Of a stretch of DNA of 64,000 nt, positions 1 to 8,753 are shown in pieces. The first letter of the stretch is position 1; every line of letters begins with the position of its first letter. A program made the position numbers and the translations under genes. A model generated the notes under the pieces. It worked only from the letters and a program-made list of their open reading frames with translations. It had not been told where the DNA came from and did no database searches. The stretch covers positions 110,618-174,617 of the forward strand of contig NZ_BNDS01000007.1 of the NCBI RefSeq assembly GCF_014656545.1, read 5' to 3'. This stretch comes from Neobacillus kokaensis (GTDB lineage: Bacteria; Bacillota; Bacilli; Bacillales; Cytobacillaceae).

Positions 1-20
1 AGAAAAATAAGTGAAGAACA

Positions 21-542
21 TCACTTTGTACATAAGTGAACAATGAAATTTACCGCCTCTTCATCAAAAACTGAAAAGTTAGGTATATTCATATCCGATT
101 GAATATACCTAACAGTATCTTCCTGCCAATACACAATAGCCTGAATGTTGTTTAGTTTATATAATAAAGCCGTATCCGCCATTTCCTTAATGATTACCAG
201 CTTAGGATAATCTGCTGACTTATGTCCCTCAATCAAAATAACATCGGGCTGAAAAAAGTCCATTAGCAAAATTTGTTTTTCTAAGCTAAATTCTTCACTT
301 TCCCCCTGGAGGATTAAGCGGCCATTTCCTTCTACAATAGAAGCCTCCGCGCCAAACTCTATATACTTTGATGAGTCCTTTTCATTCGGTACGTCTGGCT
401 TTCCGCCATGTCCATGATGTTTAATCACTGCCGTTTTGATTCCATCGGCTGTAAGCCTTTGAATAAGTTTTGTTGTGAATGTTGTTTTCCCGCTATTTTG
501 ATAACCAACAATTTGGAATATAACCGGTTTTACCACGGCCAC
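21..542 (-). CDS. mobB: Molybdopterin-guanine dinucleotide biosynthesis adaptor protein MobB
   Basis: This 173-aa protein is a P-loop GTPase of the MobB family, which assists MobA in attaching GMP to molybdopterin for molybdoenzymes such as nitrate reductase. The Walker A motif GYQNSGKT is seen at residues 13-20, followed by the family's IKHHGHGG segment near residue 41 and a DVILIEGHK segment (Walker B region) around residue 100. The length is normal for the family. The start codon is GTG at 540-542; it overlaps the end of moeA by 13 bases, so the two genes are probably translationally coupled. The reading frame is complete and ends 20 bases from the window edge, where further Moco or nitrate-reductase genes could lie. 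Confidence 0.93.
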   Translation of the reverse strand: MAVVKPVIFQIVGYQNSGKTTFTTKLIQRLTADGIKTAVIKHHGHGGKPDVPNEKDSSKYIEFGAEASIVEGNGRLILQGESEEFSLEKQILLMDFFQPDVILIEGHKSADYPKLVIIKEMADTALLYKLNNIQAIVYWQEDTVRYIQSDMNIPNFSVFDEEAVNFIVHLCTK

Positions 543-1801
543 TCACTGCCAATTTGGTCTTCGAGCATTAATATTTCCACTTCCGTTCCGGAGGTGAATC
601 CCCTAGTTCCGCCGGGAAGAATGGTTAGAGAATTTGCACCGGCAAGGCTCATGATAATATTTGACTTATCCAGCCCGCTAGGTGTTACCATAAGTCTGCC
701 ATCTTCAATATAAACCGAACTGCGGACAAATCTTGTAAAAGGGTTCGCTTTCGGAAAATCAGTCTTAAGCTCAGCCTTTTCTTTTCGTAAATGTGGTTTT
801 GGAACGCAAAGCAGCCTTCGAATAATCGGTCTAGCAAATAATTCAAAACCAACATAACAAGCTGAGGGATTTCCAGAGAGCCCGAACAATAGCTTACCCT
901 TATGCTGTGCAACAGTCGTTACACTTCCAGGACGCATCGCAACCTTATTAAAAAGAACTTCCGCTCCTAATTTTTCATAGATTTCCGGAAGAAAATCAAA
1001 ATCTCCGACAGAGACTCCCCCTGTTGTTATAAGGATATCTACCCCATCTAAAGCATTTTTTACTGCCGTAAAACAAGTATCAAATTCATCTGGCAATTTG
1101 CCGAAATAATGGACTTTTCCACCAGCTCTTTCAATTTGTGCTGCAATCATATGTGAATTGCTATTACGAATTTTTCCTGGAACTAATGGTTCTTCCACTT
1201 CCAATAGTTCCGTTCCGGTAGCAAACAAACCAACCAAAGGCTTTTTCGCAACAGGCACATGTTTATAACCAAATGTTGCGAGCATGGCTTGAATTCCAGG
1301 GTTAATCAATGTTCCTTTTTTTACGAGGACTTCCCCTTCTTTCGCATCTTCTCCACGAAATGAAACATTCTCGCCTTTTTTAAACTCTCGCTTAATAGAC
1401 ATATGCGGAATCCCATTCTTTTCGAAGGTTTGGGCCACTTCGAACATAACAACTGCATCCGTTCCTGCAGGCATCATCGCACCGGTCATAATACGAACAG
1501 CTTGATTCTTCCCTATCATCTTTTGCGAAACCATGCCCGCTCCAATATGATCCACCACTTCAAATTCAACAGTATTTGATACAGACGCCTCTCTTGAATC
1601 TATTGATCTAATCGCAAATCCGTCATAGGGTGCCCGATCAAAATGAGGTACATCGCAGGTAGCAACTAAATTCTCTGCCAAAAAGCGGCCATAGCTTTCT
1701 TCAATCAGTACCTTCTCAATAACACCATGCGATTGAAACTCCATAATTTTTCTTACTGCATCAGCTATTGGAATTGGTTGTCTTCTTTCAAACAAATTCA
1801 T
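530..1801 (-). CDS. moeA: Molybdopterin molybdenumtransferase MoeA
   Basis: A 423-aa protein of the MoeA/gephyrin family, which inserts molybdate into adenylylated molybdopterin. The N-terminal domain carries the typical FDRAPYDGFAIR segment (about residues 54-65) and the central domain the MoCF/MogA-like segment ITTGGVSVGDFDF (about residues 258-270), with the downstream LSGNPSA motif. The usual C-terminal beta-barrel domain is present, so the protein is full length. It is the upstream partner of mobB (13-base overlap) and lies divergent from ric across 222 bases. The cluster moeA-mobB with moaA nearby points to Moco supply for anaerobic nitrate reduction. Confidence 0.95.
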   Translation of the reverse strand: MNLFERRQPIPIADAVRKIMEFQSHGVIEKVLIEESYGRFLAENLVATCDVPHFDRAPYDGFAIRSIDSREASVSNTVEFEVVDHIGAGMVSQKMIGKNQAVRIMTGAMMPAGTDAVVMFEVAQTFEKNGIPHMSIKREFKKGENVSFRGEDAKEGEVLVKKGTLINPGIQAMLATFGYKHVPVAKKPLVGLFATGTELLEVEEPLVPGKIRNSNSHMIAAQIERAGGKVHYFGKLPDEFDTCFTAVKNALDGVDILITTGGVSVGDFDFLPEIYEKLGAEVLFNKVAMRPGSVTTVAQHKGKLLFGLSGNPSACYVGFELFARPIIRRLLCVPKPHLRKEKAELKTDFPKANPFTRFVRSSVYIEDGRLMVTPSGLDKSNIIMSLAGANSLTILPGGTRGFTSGTEVEILMLEDQIGSEWPW

Positions 1802-1934
1802 CGGCTCCTATCTAAAAAAAACAGTTCATTATAACGTATCTACATTCATTATAAGACTACATAAAACTTATAGACATATCAAATATTAAAGGTCTAAAAA
1901 GATTTTTAGAAAAAAAACAAAAATATAGCGAATG

Positions 1935-1950
1935 TGTGATTCAGGTCACC
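1935..1950 (+). promoter_or_regulatory. FNR box upstream of ric
   Basis: The sequence TGTGATTCAGGTCACC matches the Crp/Fnr consensus TGTGA-N6-TCACA with one mismatch. Its centre (1942.5) is 41.5 bases upstream of a predicted start at about 1984. A -10-like TATGCT lies at 1972-1977, exactly where a class II Fnr-activated promoter would have it. An fnr gene lies 2 kb away. Inference from position and match only. Confidence 0.8.
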
Positions 1951-2023
1951 TAGTTTTCCCCTGGTTTGGATTATGCTTAGATTTGTAAGCACTACCTTTA
2001 TGATATAAAAGGAGGATTTTCAG

Positions 2024-2719
2024 ATGACTTTCCCATTTACAGCTAATTCATTAGTTAAAGATATTGTAAACGAATTACCAAAAACGAGCGATGTATTTAA
2101 AAAGAATCGGATCGATTTTTGCTGTGGCGGCAATATACGATTATCACAGGCCGTTTCCCAGCATGGACTTGATATAGATGTGTTGTTAGATGAATTAAAA
2201 GTTGTTTTCGATAAATATATAAATGCTGAAAAAGATATTGAGGTTTGGACAGATTCTGATTCGAATACAATCATTGATCATGTTATTCAAAATTACCATC
2301 GCGTTTCTGAGGAGGAATTAAGAAATCTCAGTCCATATGTTACGAAGGTATCCCGTGTGCATGGAGACAATCATCCAGAACTATTGAAGGTAAATGAACT
2401 ATTCTTCGAATTCAAAAAAGAATTGATCGAGCATATGGAAAAGGAAGAGGCCGTTGTATTCCCATTAATTAGACAGCTTGAAGAAGGCACCGTCCCAAAT
2501 CGTGAAGAAGCGATTCAAATGATTATTGAACTTGAAAAAGAGCATGATCACGCTGGAGAAGTCCTTAGACAAATCCGTGAAGTAACATCGGATTTTGCTC
2601 TTCCGCTTGATGCCTGCGGTACGTATCGTTTAGTTTATGCTCGTTTAGAAGCACTAGAAGGGTTAACCTTTATGCACGTTCATCTTGAGAATAATATTCT
2701 ATTCCCAAGATATATATAA
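2024..2719 (+). CDS. ric: Iron-sulfur cluster repair di-iron protein (RIC/ScdA/YtfE family)
   Basis: A 231-aa protein with an N-terminal DUF542 (ScdA_N) domain carrying the CCGG motif at residues 33-36, followed by a hemerythrin HHE-type domain with histidine/glutamate pairs such as HGDNHPE, HMEKEE and EKEHDHAG. Family members repair Fe-S clusters damaged by nitric oxide or peroxide. The start ATG follows a strong GGAGG (2012-2016). An FNR box lies upstream, so expression is probably Fnr-dependent, which fits nitrosative stress during nitrate respiration. A bidirectional terminator separates it from convergent moaA. Confidence 0.94.
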   Translation: MTFPFTANSLVKDIVNELPKTSDVFKKNRIDFCCGGNIRLSQAVSQHGLDIDVLLDELKVVFDKYINAEKDIEVWTDSDSNTIIDHVIQNYHRVSEEELRNLSPYVTKVSRVHGDNHPELLKVNELFFEFKKELIEHMEKEEAVVFPLIRQLEEGTVPNREEAIQMIIELEKEHDHAGEVLRQIREVTSDFALPLDACGTYRLVYARLEALEGLTFMHVHLENNILFPRYI

Positions 2720-2721
2720 TA

Positions 2722-2759
2722 AAAAACGAGCCTGCAATCATAATCAGGCTCGTTTTTTT
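2722..2759. terminator. Bidirectional terminator between ric and moaA
   Basis: Perfect hairpin AAAAACGAGCCTG / CAGGCTCGTTTTT with a 10-base loop and a T run on the plus strand and an A run on the other side. It can terminate both convergent genes. Confidence 0.9.
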
Positions 2760-2771
2760 TGAGCAACGATG

Positions 2772-3788
2772 TTAACCTCCGATATAGGACATTTCAATTT
2801 TCTTACGATTTTTATTTGTTTCTGCCGTTCTTTCGTCTGAATACCGGTCCATACGGCCATTCCAAATTGCCGTAATCCGCTCGGCTAATTGCTCATCCGT
2901 CGCACCGTTCCGCATAAAATTCCTAATATCCTGGCCATTTCCATTAAATAAACAAGTAAAAATTTGACCATTCGCCGAAAGCCGCGCCCGTGTACAGGTA
3001 GAACAAAACGATTCAGATACAGAAGTAATAAAGCCTACATTAACATCATTATCCTTATAACGGTACAATTTTGCTACCTCACCGTAGTAAGAAGGATCAA
3101 CCGGCTCAAGCTCAAAATGTTCCTTTAATAATTTATAAATTTGTCTTTTTGTCACAACATCATCCATTTTCCAGCCATTCGTTGAGCCAACATCCATAAA
3201 TTCAATATATCGCAGCTCTAATCCATTCTTTTTACAATAATCAGCCATTGGAATTATTTCCGAGTCATTTAATCCTTTTTTAACTACCATATTAATTTTA
3301 ACACCCAGACCAGCTTGCTTAGCAGCTTTAATTCCATCAAGAACCGGACCTGTCCCCACACCGCGTCCATTGATTTTTCCAAATAACTCATCGTCTAAGC
3401 TGTCCAAACTAACATTGACCCGTTTTAATCCAGCCTTTCTCAAGCTTGGTGCCAATTTTGGTAATAATACACCATTAGTTGTAAGGGCAAGATCGCTTAA
3501 TCCTTCGATATTTGAAAGCTTTTCAACTAAGGTTGGCAGATCTCGTCTTAACAGCGGTTCTCCACCGGTTAAACGGAGTTTTTCAACACCTAATTTAACA
3601 AATATTTTTGCAACACGTTCAATCTCTTCATAGGTTAACAAAGCGCTTCGCGGCAAGAATTCAAAATCTGGCCCAAATTGGTCAGCAGGCATACAGTATT
3701 GGCAGCGAAAATTACAGCGGTCAATCACGGAAATGCGCAAGTCCCGTAAAGGTCTATTTAATTTATCTTTAATAATGGTTTTTTCCAT
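2772..3788 (-). CDS. moaA: GTP 3',8-cyclase MoaA
   Basis: A 338-aa radical SAM enzyme for the first step of molybdopterin synthesis, converting GTP to 3',8-cyclo-7,8-dihydro-GTP. The SAM-binding cluster motif C25-x3-C29-x2-C32 is visible, as is the C-terminal second cluster motif CSTCTRARL with a further cysteine in FTCLF. The protein ends in the double glycine (MSYIGG) that is conserved and required in MoaA. It is divergent from fnr and convergent with ric. Its partner genes moaBCDE are not in the window. Confidence 0.96.
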   Translation of the reverse strand: MEKTIIKDKLNRPLRDLRISVIDRCNFRCQYCMPADQFGPDFEFLPRSALLTYEEIERVAKIFVKLGVEKLRLTGGEPLLRRDLPTLVEKLSNIEGLSDLALTTNGVLLPKLAPSLRKAGLKRVNVSLDSLDDELFGKINGRGVGTGPVLDGIKAAKQAGLGVKINMVVKKGLNDSEIIPMADYCKKNGLELRYIEFMDVGSTNGWKMDDVVTKRQIYKLLKEHFELEPVDPSYYGEVAKLYRYKDNDVNVGFITSVSESFCSTCTRARLSANGQIFTCLFNGNGQDIRNFMRNGATDEQLAERITAIWNGRMDRYSDERTAETNKNRKKIEMSYIGG

Positions 3789-4056
3789 TAAATATCAACT
3801 CCATTATGAAAAAGAACATATTATAACTATTGTATCAAACGTTTACAAAAAAAGGCTGTTAGTTATTTACTAATACTACAATTTTATTATACATGATAAT
3901 TCCATAAAATTAGCAGAACTCCTTTAAAGCATTCACAAGTTTTCACTATATTGTCATTGTTTACCCAGTTCGCCATGCATTTCTTACGATAAAATGTAAT
4001 TAATGAAAAAAATTAATCCGTATAGGTTCAATATATTATTTTGGGAGTGAGCAGAG

Positions 4057-4755
4057 ATGACGATAATTATGAAACCAACTCAATCGATTGAAATAAAAGA
4101 ATTACTAAAATTCGCTGACCGGACATTTACAAGTGAACGCGGGAGATTCTTATTTCAAGAAGGAATGGCTGCAGAGGAGCTTTACGTTATTATTTCCGGA
4201 AAAATTCAAATCAGTAAAATTACAGCCGATGGTCGTGAACTTTCTTTAAGGATCTGCGGCGAAAATGATATATGCGGTGAGCTGACATTATTTACAGACA
4301 GTCCAAGATATTTATTAAGTGCCAAAGTCCTCGAGGAAGGAAAAATTGCCGCGATTAAAAAAGATGTTATTGAGAGTGAAATTTTCCAAAACAGTAAACT
4401 TGCCTATGAGTTTATGAAATGGATGAGCGATCATTTTCGCAAAACACAAACTAAATTCCGTGACCTTGTGCTCAATGGAAAACGCGGTGCACTTTTTTCT
4501 ACTCTTATCCGAATGACCAATAGCTATGGTGTTCCAAAAGGTAATTCCATTTTAATTGATCTCCCATTAACCAATCAGGAGCTTGCCAATTTCTGTGGTA
4601 CATCACGTGAAAGCACCAACCGAATACTTAGCGAATTAAAACGTGACAATATCATTTCCGTTAAAAAGGGGAAAATCACCGTTTTAGATTTACAATACTT
4701 AAAAGATGAAATTGGGTGCGAAAACTGTTCTGCCGTTTATTGCAGTATAGAATAG
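4057..4755 (+). CDS. fnr: Oxygen-sensing transcription regulator Fnr (Crp family)
   Basis: A 232-aa Crp/Fnr-type regulator: N-terminal cyclic-nucleotide-binding-like beta barrel (residues about 20-130), dimerisation helix, and a C-terminal winged helix with the recognition segment CGTSRESTNRILSEL. The C-terminus ends with C221-x2-C224-x4-C229, matching the cysteine cluster that binds [4Fe-4S] in Bacillus subtilis Fnr. This distinguishes it from the E. coli type, whose cysteines are N-terminal, and from plain Crp. The start ATG follows GGGAGTG. It probably activates ric and the radical SAM gene here, and nar genes elsewhere. Confidence 0.92.
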   Translation: MTIIMKPTQSIEIKELLKFADRTFTSERGRFLFQEGMAAEELYVIISGKIQISKITADGRELSLRICGENDICGELTLFTDSPRYLLSAKVLEEGKIAAIKKDVIESEIFQNSKLAYEFMKWMSDHFRKTQTKFRDLVLNGKRGALFSTLIRMTNSYGVPKGNSILIDLPLTNQELANFCGTSRESTNRILSELKRDNIISVKKGKITVLDLQYLKDEIGCENCSAVYCSIE

Positions 4756-4761
4756 GTTTTA

Positions 4762-4795
4762 GCGGGCCGCCTTTTATGGCGACCCGCATTTTTTA
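4762..4795 (+). terminator. Terminator of fnr
   Basis: GC-rich stem GCGGGCCGCC / GGCGACCCGC (one mismatch, 6-base loop) followed by ATTTTTT, immediately after fnr. The T run overlaps the stop codon region of the convergent radical SAM gene. Confidence 0.8.
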
Positions 4796-5917
4796 CTGTT
4801 CCTGCTTTTCACGCAATGCTTTTGGAATATAGACACAGAAAGGTTCGCTTTCCAAGTAATCCCCTGTCATCGCGTATGCCCTTGACCTTGAGCCCCCGCA
4901 AACATAGCGGAACTCACAAACACCACATTTTCCTTTAAAGCCATCGGGATTTCTTAATGCTTTAAAAATGGGTGATTCACGATAAATTTCCGCAAGTGGT
5001 GTTTGCCTGACATTCCCCGCCTTTACCGGCAGCAGCCCGCTTGGATAAACATCACCAATATGTGAAATGAATACAAAACCATTTCCGTCATTCACACCTT
5101 TTGGAGCTCTTCCCAAACCATCAATAGAACCTGTTAACCCTTTTTCCGTTAGAGCAGACAAATAGCTGATTTCATCAGTTTGCGCCTTTGCCTCACGCAT
5201 TTTCTGCTGGATTACCACACGGCGGTAATGCATTGCCTCCGTCGTCTTAATATCGAATGCCACTCGTTTGCTAAGGTCATAAAGCCATCTTAGGACCTTT
5301 TCATGCTCTACTGGAGAAATCATATCAGATACTTGCCCTCTCCCAGTTGGAACAAGGAAAAAGACACTCCATAGGACACAATCTAATTCTTCAACCAGTT
5401 TTGCCATTTCCTCAAGATGCTCGTAATTGTATCGGGATACAACTGTATTTATTTGAATCGGCATTTCCAGTTCGTGTAAATATTGAATTTTTTCCATAGT
5501 GAGATCAAACGAGCCTGATGTACCGCGGAAATGGTCATGTATCTCAGCGGTAGGTCCATCCAGGCTGAATGCCCATCGTGAAAGCCCTACTTCTTTGGCT
5601 TTTCGCATTGCTTCAATGGTAACATTCGGCGTTGCACTCGGTGTCATCGAAACTCGTACACCTTTTTCCACAGCATATTTAGCAATATCGAATACGTCCT
5701 GCCGCATCAACGGGTCTCCTCCTGTAAATACAAGCAGCGGGTTATTCATTTCATATATTTGGTCAATAAGGTTTTTACCCTCTTCGAACGTTAATTCCCT
5801 TGGATCTCTTGTATATTGTGCATCTGCACGGCAATGCAGACACTTTAATTGACATGCACGTGTTAGTTCCCAAATTACAATAAACGGATCTTTATTAAAA
5901 TCTCGGCTAAAATCCAT
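4793..5917 (-). CDS. Radical SAM/SPASM domain protein (NirJ/TIGR04053-like)
   Basis: A 374-aa radical SAM protein with the cluster motif C22-x3-C26-x2-C29 at the N-terminus, the GGDPL SAM-contact motif, and a cysteine-rich C-terminal SPASM domain (CGVCEFRYVCGGSRSRAY, plus a later cysteine) that binds auxiliary Fe-S clusters. It resembles the NirJ / haem d1 and AhbD-like branch and the TIGR04053 group, which modify tetrapyrroles or peptides. The actual substrate cannot be read from sequence. An FNR box and a perfect TATAAT lie upstream, so it is predicted to be induced without oxygen. No precursor peptide gene is visible next to it. Confidence 0.85.
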   Translation of the reverse strand: MDFSRDFNKDPFIVIWELTRACQLKCLHCRADAQYTRDPRELTFEEGKNLIDQIYEMNNPLLVFTGGDPLMRQDVFDIAKYAVEKGVRVSMTPSATPNVTIEAMRKAKEVGLSRWAFSLDGPTAEIHDHFRGTSGSFDLTMEKIQYLHELEMPIQINTVVSRYNYEHLEEMAKLVEELDCVLWSVFFLVPTGRGQVSDMISPVEHEKVLRWLYDLSKRVAFDIKTTEAMHYRRVVIQQKMREAKAQTDEISYLSALTEKGLTGSIDGLGRAPKGVNDGNGFVFISHIGDVYPSGLLPVKAGNVRQTPLAEIYRESPIFKALRNPDGFKGKCGVCEFRYVCGGSRSRAYAMTGDYLESEPFCVYIPKALREKQEQ

Positions 5918-5971
5918 TATGAGACGCCTCCTAATACAGCTATTTCAACCTCAAACAGCCTTAATATCTGT

Positions 5972-6014
5972 ATTATAAAGGTGACTATGGTAAAAAAAAG
6001 TGAACTATCTCACA
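5972..6014 (-). promoter_or_regulatory. Fnr-dependent (class II) promoter of the radical SAM gene
   Basis: On the minus strand, TGTGAGATAGTTCACT (6014-5999) matches TGTGA-N6-TCACA with one mismatch. A perfect -10 TATAAT sits at 5977-5972, and the box centre is 41.5 bases from the start predicted at about 5965. No good -35 is needed for class II activation, and none is seen. Confidence 0.85.
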
Positions 6015-6053
6015 ATCATTTTGGGTATATTTGTCCAATTTGTGAAGTAATAA

Positions 6054-6087
6054 TAATAAAAAAACAGCAGAAAAATTCTGCTGTTTT
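6054..6087 (-). terminator. Terminator of yitW
   Basis: Hairpin AAAACAGCAGAA / TTCTGCTGTTTT with a 3-base loop; A-rich on the left, so it reads as a terminator on the minus strand, and T-rich on the right, so it may act in both directions. Confidence 0.85.
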
Positions 6088-6096
6088 TTATTATTA

Positions 6097-6405
6097 TTAT
6101 CGAATTCCCAATGCAATTTTCGCGTAACGTGACATCATGTCCTTGTTCCAAGGCGGATTCCATACAATATTGACTTCTACATCTTTGATTTCAGGAATAT
6201 CTGCTAATGCTCTTTTCACTTGATCAACAATTGTTCCAGCAAGCGGGCATCCCATTGCGGTTAACGTCATCGTAACAGTCAGATTACTTTCATCATCCAT
6301 TTCAAGATCATATATTAAACCTAAATTAACAATATCTATTCCTAGTTCAGGGTCAATTACCAGCTCCAATGCACCCATTATATTTTCTTTTAATTCTTCG
6401 TTCAT
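6097..6405 (-). CDS. yitW: DUF59/MIP18-family Fe-S assembly protein YitW
   Basis: A 102-aa protein of the DUF59 (MIP18/PaaD/SufT-like) family, which helps mature Fe-S proteins. It shows the typical N-terminal VIDPELGIDIVNLGLIYDL segment and the conserved cysteine in TAMGCPLAG (residue about 52). It stands alone with its own terminator, and the flanking order (yitW, yitU, BsuPI protein, yitT, degV) matches the yit region of B. subtilis. Confidence 0.9.
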   Translation of the reverse strand: MNEELKENIMGALELVIDPELGIDIVNLGLIYDLEMDDESNLTVTMTLTAMGCPLAGTIVDQVKRALADIPEIKDVEVNIVWNPPWNKDMMSRYAKIALGIR

Positions 6406-6658
6406 GTTCGCTCACTCCTACTTTTAAAGTTATCACTATTATATCAAAGGAAATAATATTACCTTAGTTCAAGCATAGTATATCGAATTTTTTAGATCAA
6501 TGGTGTGAATTTTTTTACAGCTTAGCTATAATCTTGTTAACATAGTTTATATAGGAATTAATTATTTTTTTTATTTATTATGTAGTGTATCATGTAATAA
6601 CATTTTTTCCTAAAGTTGAGCTTTTTAGCTGAAAATATATAAAGCGAGGGATCTTCCT

Positions 6659-7471
6659 ATGCCACAAAGACATTTAATTGCATTAGACCTAGATGGAACA
6701 TTACTAAAAGATGATAAAACAATATCTGTAAAAACGAAAGAAGTGCTGAATAAAGCAAAAGAAGAAGGGCATGTTGTGATGATTGCCACAGGAAGACCTT
6801 ACCGTTCAAGTGAAATGTACTATCGAGAATTGGAATTGGACACACCAATCGTTAATTTTAACGGTGCCTTCACGCACCATCCACGTCAATCGAACTGGGG
6901 ATTTTATCATGAACCACTTGATGTAAAGGTAGCAAAGGAAATCGTAGATGCATGCCGCAGCTTCCAATTTCACAATATTATTGCCGAAGTAATGGATGAT
7001 GTGTATTTTCACTATCATGACCAAAAACTATTAGATATTTTTAGCTTTGGTAATCCCAAAATTACCACTGGTGATTTAATGAGTTACCTACATGACTCTC
7101 CTACCAGCTTGTTGATTCATACAGAAGAAGAACAGTTAAAAAAAATTCGCAATCATTTATCCGAAGTTCATGCAGAAGTCATTGAGCAGCGCAGCTGGGC
7201 GGCACCGTGGCATGTTATTGAAATTATAAAAGCTGGGTTAAATAAGGCAGTCGGATTGAAAAAAGCTGCTGATTATTATGGAATTCCAGCGGAAAGAGTA
7301 ATTGCTTTCGGTGATGAGGATAATGATTTAGAAATGATTGAATATGCCGGTCATGGAATTGCCATGGGAAATGCGATCCATCAATTAAAAAGCATTGCCA
7401 ACGATGTAACACTTACCAATGAAGAAGATGGTGTTGCAGCCTACATTGAGGATCTCCTAAATTTGAAATAA
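6659..7471 (+). CDS. yitU: HAD-superfamily (Cof type) phosphatase YitU
   Basis: A 270-aa Cof-type HAD hydrolase with the nucleophile motif DLDGTLL at residues 10-16, motif II in MIATGRP, and the metal-binding motif GDEDNDLEMI near residue 218. Length and the N-terminal sequence fit YitU, one of the phosphatases reported to dephosphorylate the riboflavin intermediate ARPP in Bacillus. Substrate range in this family is broad, so the assignment to riboflavin synthesis rests on synteny and family knowledge. The start follows GAGGGA (6646-6651). Confidence 0.82.
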   Translation: MPQRHLIALDLDGTLLKDDKTISVKTKEVLNKAKEEGHVVMIATGRPYRSSEMYYRELELDTPIVNFNGAFTHHPRQSNWGFYHEPLDVKVAKEIVDACRSFQFHNIIAEVMDDVYFHYHDQKLLDIFSFGNPKITTGDLMSYLHDSPTSLLIHTEEEQLKKIRNHLSEVHAEVIEQRSWAAPWHVIEIIKAGLNKAVGLKKAADYYGIPAERVIAFGDEDNDLEMIEYAGHGIAMGNAIHQLKSIANDVTLTNEEDGVAAYIEDLLNLK

Positions 7472-7586
7472 TTCATTCATTTAGCCATTGTTTACCTAAA
7501 TGAACGTGCAGTAGTTAGAGCATACTACATTGTGAGGCAGCAGTGCTGTTTCAAAATAGGCTTTTTAGCATATTGGAGGGATTCTA

Positions 7587-7739
7587 ATGGGTAGATCGAA
7601 CAAATCGAAACGCTTTGTCCAGCAAGGAAAGGATTCCGTTAACAAGCATGCTGAAAGGATTCCTTATCACATGACCTACGCTGAAGCAGAAGCTCAGAAA
7701 ATGGCCAATGTGCATGACTCTTCGCTCGGAGGAATATAA
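7587..7739 (+). CDS. Small basic Bacillaceae protein of unknown function (50 aa)
   Basis: ATG at 7587 follows a strong TTGGAGGG with 6-base spacing and opens a 50-codon frame ending at 7739. The product is hydrophilic, with a basic N-terminus (MGRSNKSKRF) and an acidic/alanine-rich C-terminal half (TYAEAEAQKMAN). The ribosome site of the next gene (CTCGGAGGA) lies inside its last codons, so the two form a small operon. The composition resembles small spore-associated proteins, but I do not recognise the family with certainty. Confidence 0.75.
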   Translation: MGRSNKSKRFVQQGKDSVNKHAERIPYHMTYAEAEAQKMANVHDSSLGGI

Positions 7740-7741
7740 AA

Positions 7742-7927
7742 ATGGGTAACCAATTATTCCAAGAAGCAAGAAGATTTGTGGAGATGGCAAAGACAGCCGA
7801 CCCAGAGAATCGTGAAAGTGCAGTATCAAAAGCAAAGAATGCCCTAAGTTCTGCTTTTGCAAACTCCACTTTTGCGGAGCAAAGACAGCTCCAAGAAATG
7901 CAACAAGAGCTTGACCAGATCACATAA
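7742..7927 (+). CDS. DUF3813-like small protein (61 aa)
   Basis: A 61-aa, probably helical protein (MGNQLFQEARRFVEMA ... EQRQLQEMQQELDQIT) that resembles the DUF3813 family of Bacillus small proteins. The ATG is preceded by GGAGG inside the end of the upstream 50-aa gene, two bases after that gene's stop. A strong bidirectional terminator follows. Function unknown. Confidence 0.8.
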   Translation: MGNQLFQEARRFVEMAKTADPENRESAVSKAKNALSSAFANSTFAEQRQLQEMQQELDQIT

Positions 7928-7972
7928 AGAAAAGCGGATGCACGATCAATTGATGTGCATCCGCTTTTCTTT
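7926..7972. terminator. Bidirectional terminator
   Basis: Near-perfect 18-bp stem (AAAGAAAAGCGGATGCAC with its complement at 7955-7972) with an 11-base loop, flanked by A and T runs, between the convergent DUF3813-like gene and the BsuPI/Gmad2 gene. Confidence 0.9.
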
Positions 7973-8735
7973 ATTCTAATCGTTCCAGAACAAAAGGATA
8001 AGTATGAACCTTTTTACCTTCATTATTTTTTTCATAAAAATACATTAGTAAAGAAGCGTTATGTGGAAGTTTTTCCTGAGGAATGTGAATATCAATTTTA
8101 AAAGGCACCCACTCTTGATCTTTCTTCCCTAATTGGACCTTATTTTCTTTAATATATTCTATATGACCGTCTTCTACAACGTAATATAATTCTGCATTTT
8201 GATGTTTAATCTCACCCCTGACCAGATAGTTTCCTTTAGTTCCTGACACCTTCACATCCCGGAATGATTCTTCAACTCCCGGAATATATATTTTTTGTTT
8301 ACTGCTCAGTTTGGAACGATTTTTGATTGGTTTGTTGTTGATATTAATTGGTTTTAAGGTTGTATAAATGGTGTATTCACCTTCTGGAAGCCTCTTCCCT
8401 TCAAATTGGTAATTCCATTTTACCACCCGTTTAAGATCATCATGTGGTTGTACTGTAATTGTTTGAAATGCCTGTAAGAAATAACGTCCTTTTGAATAGA
8501 CATAAACTTCGTTACCGCCTTTATCCGTAATGATCATTTCAAATAATTGTGAAGTTGGAAACTCAAAATCGAGCGGGAATTCCTCATTATTCTTAACAGC
8601 AATCACAATTTCTGTCTGGTTTGGTCCTGTAATTGGAGTAACATTCACTTGATAATCCAAATCATCCTCCCCATTCGCAGCAGCATTGACCATGTTTGCT
8701 AGAAAAAATATTACGATATAAATAATAATACGCAT
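7971..8735 (-). CDS. Secreted BsuPI (Ipi-like) and Gmad2 two-domain protein
   Basis: A 254-aa protein with a signal peptide (hydrophobic residues 2-17, cleavage near NAAANG). The first half (about 30-125) matches the BsuPI intracellular proteinase inhibitor domain, with a segment resembling LPEGEYTIYTTLKP. The second half (about 145-250) looks like a Gmad2 immunoglobulin-like domain (YYVVEDGH, EWVPFKIDI). In B. subtilis the homologous position holds ipi, which encodes only the BsuPI domain and no signal peptide, so this is a longer exported version. The ATG at 8735 is chosen because AGGTGATG precedes it by 6 bases. It follows yitT by 18 bases and is probably co-transcribed. Confidence 0.8.
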   Translation of the reverse strand: MRIIIYIVIFFLANMVNAAANGEDDLDYQVNVTPITGPNQTEIVIAVKNNEEFPLDFEFPTSQLFEMIITDKGGNEVYVYSKGRYFLQAFQTITVQPHDDLKRVVKWNYQFEGKRLPEGEYTIYTTLKPININNKPIKNRSKLSSKQKIYIPGVEESFRDVKVSGTKGNYLVRGEIKHQNAELYYVVEDGHIEYIKENKVQLGKKDQEWVPFKIDIHIPQEKLPHNASLLMYFYEKNNEGKKVHTYPFVLERLE

Positions 8736-8753
8736 AATCATCACCTAATCCCT

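Noticed and set aside
3789..4056. FNR autoregulation site between moaA and fnr
   Set aside because: ATTCACAAGTTTTCAC near 3931 lacks the inverted TGTGA-N6-TCACA arrangement.
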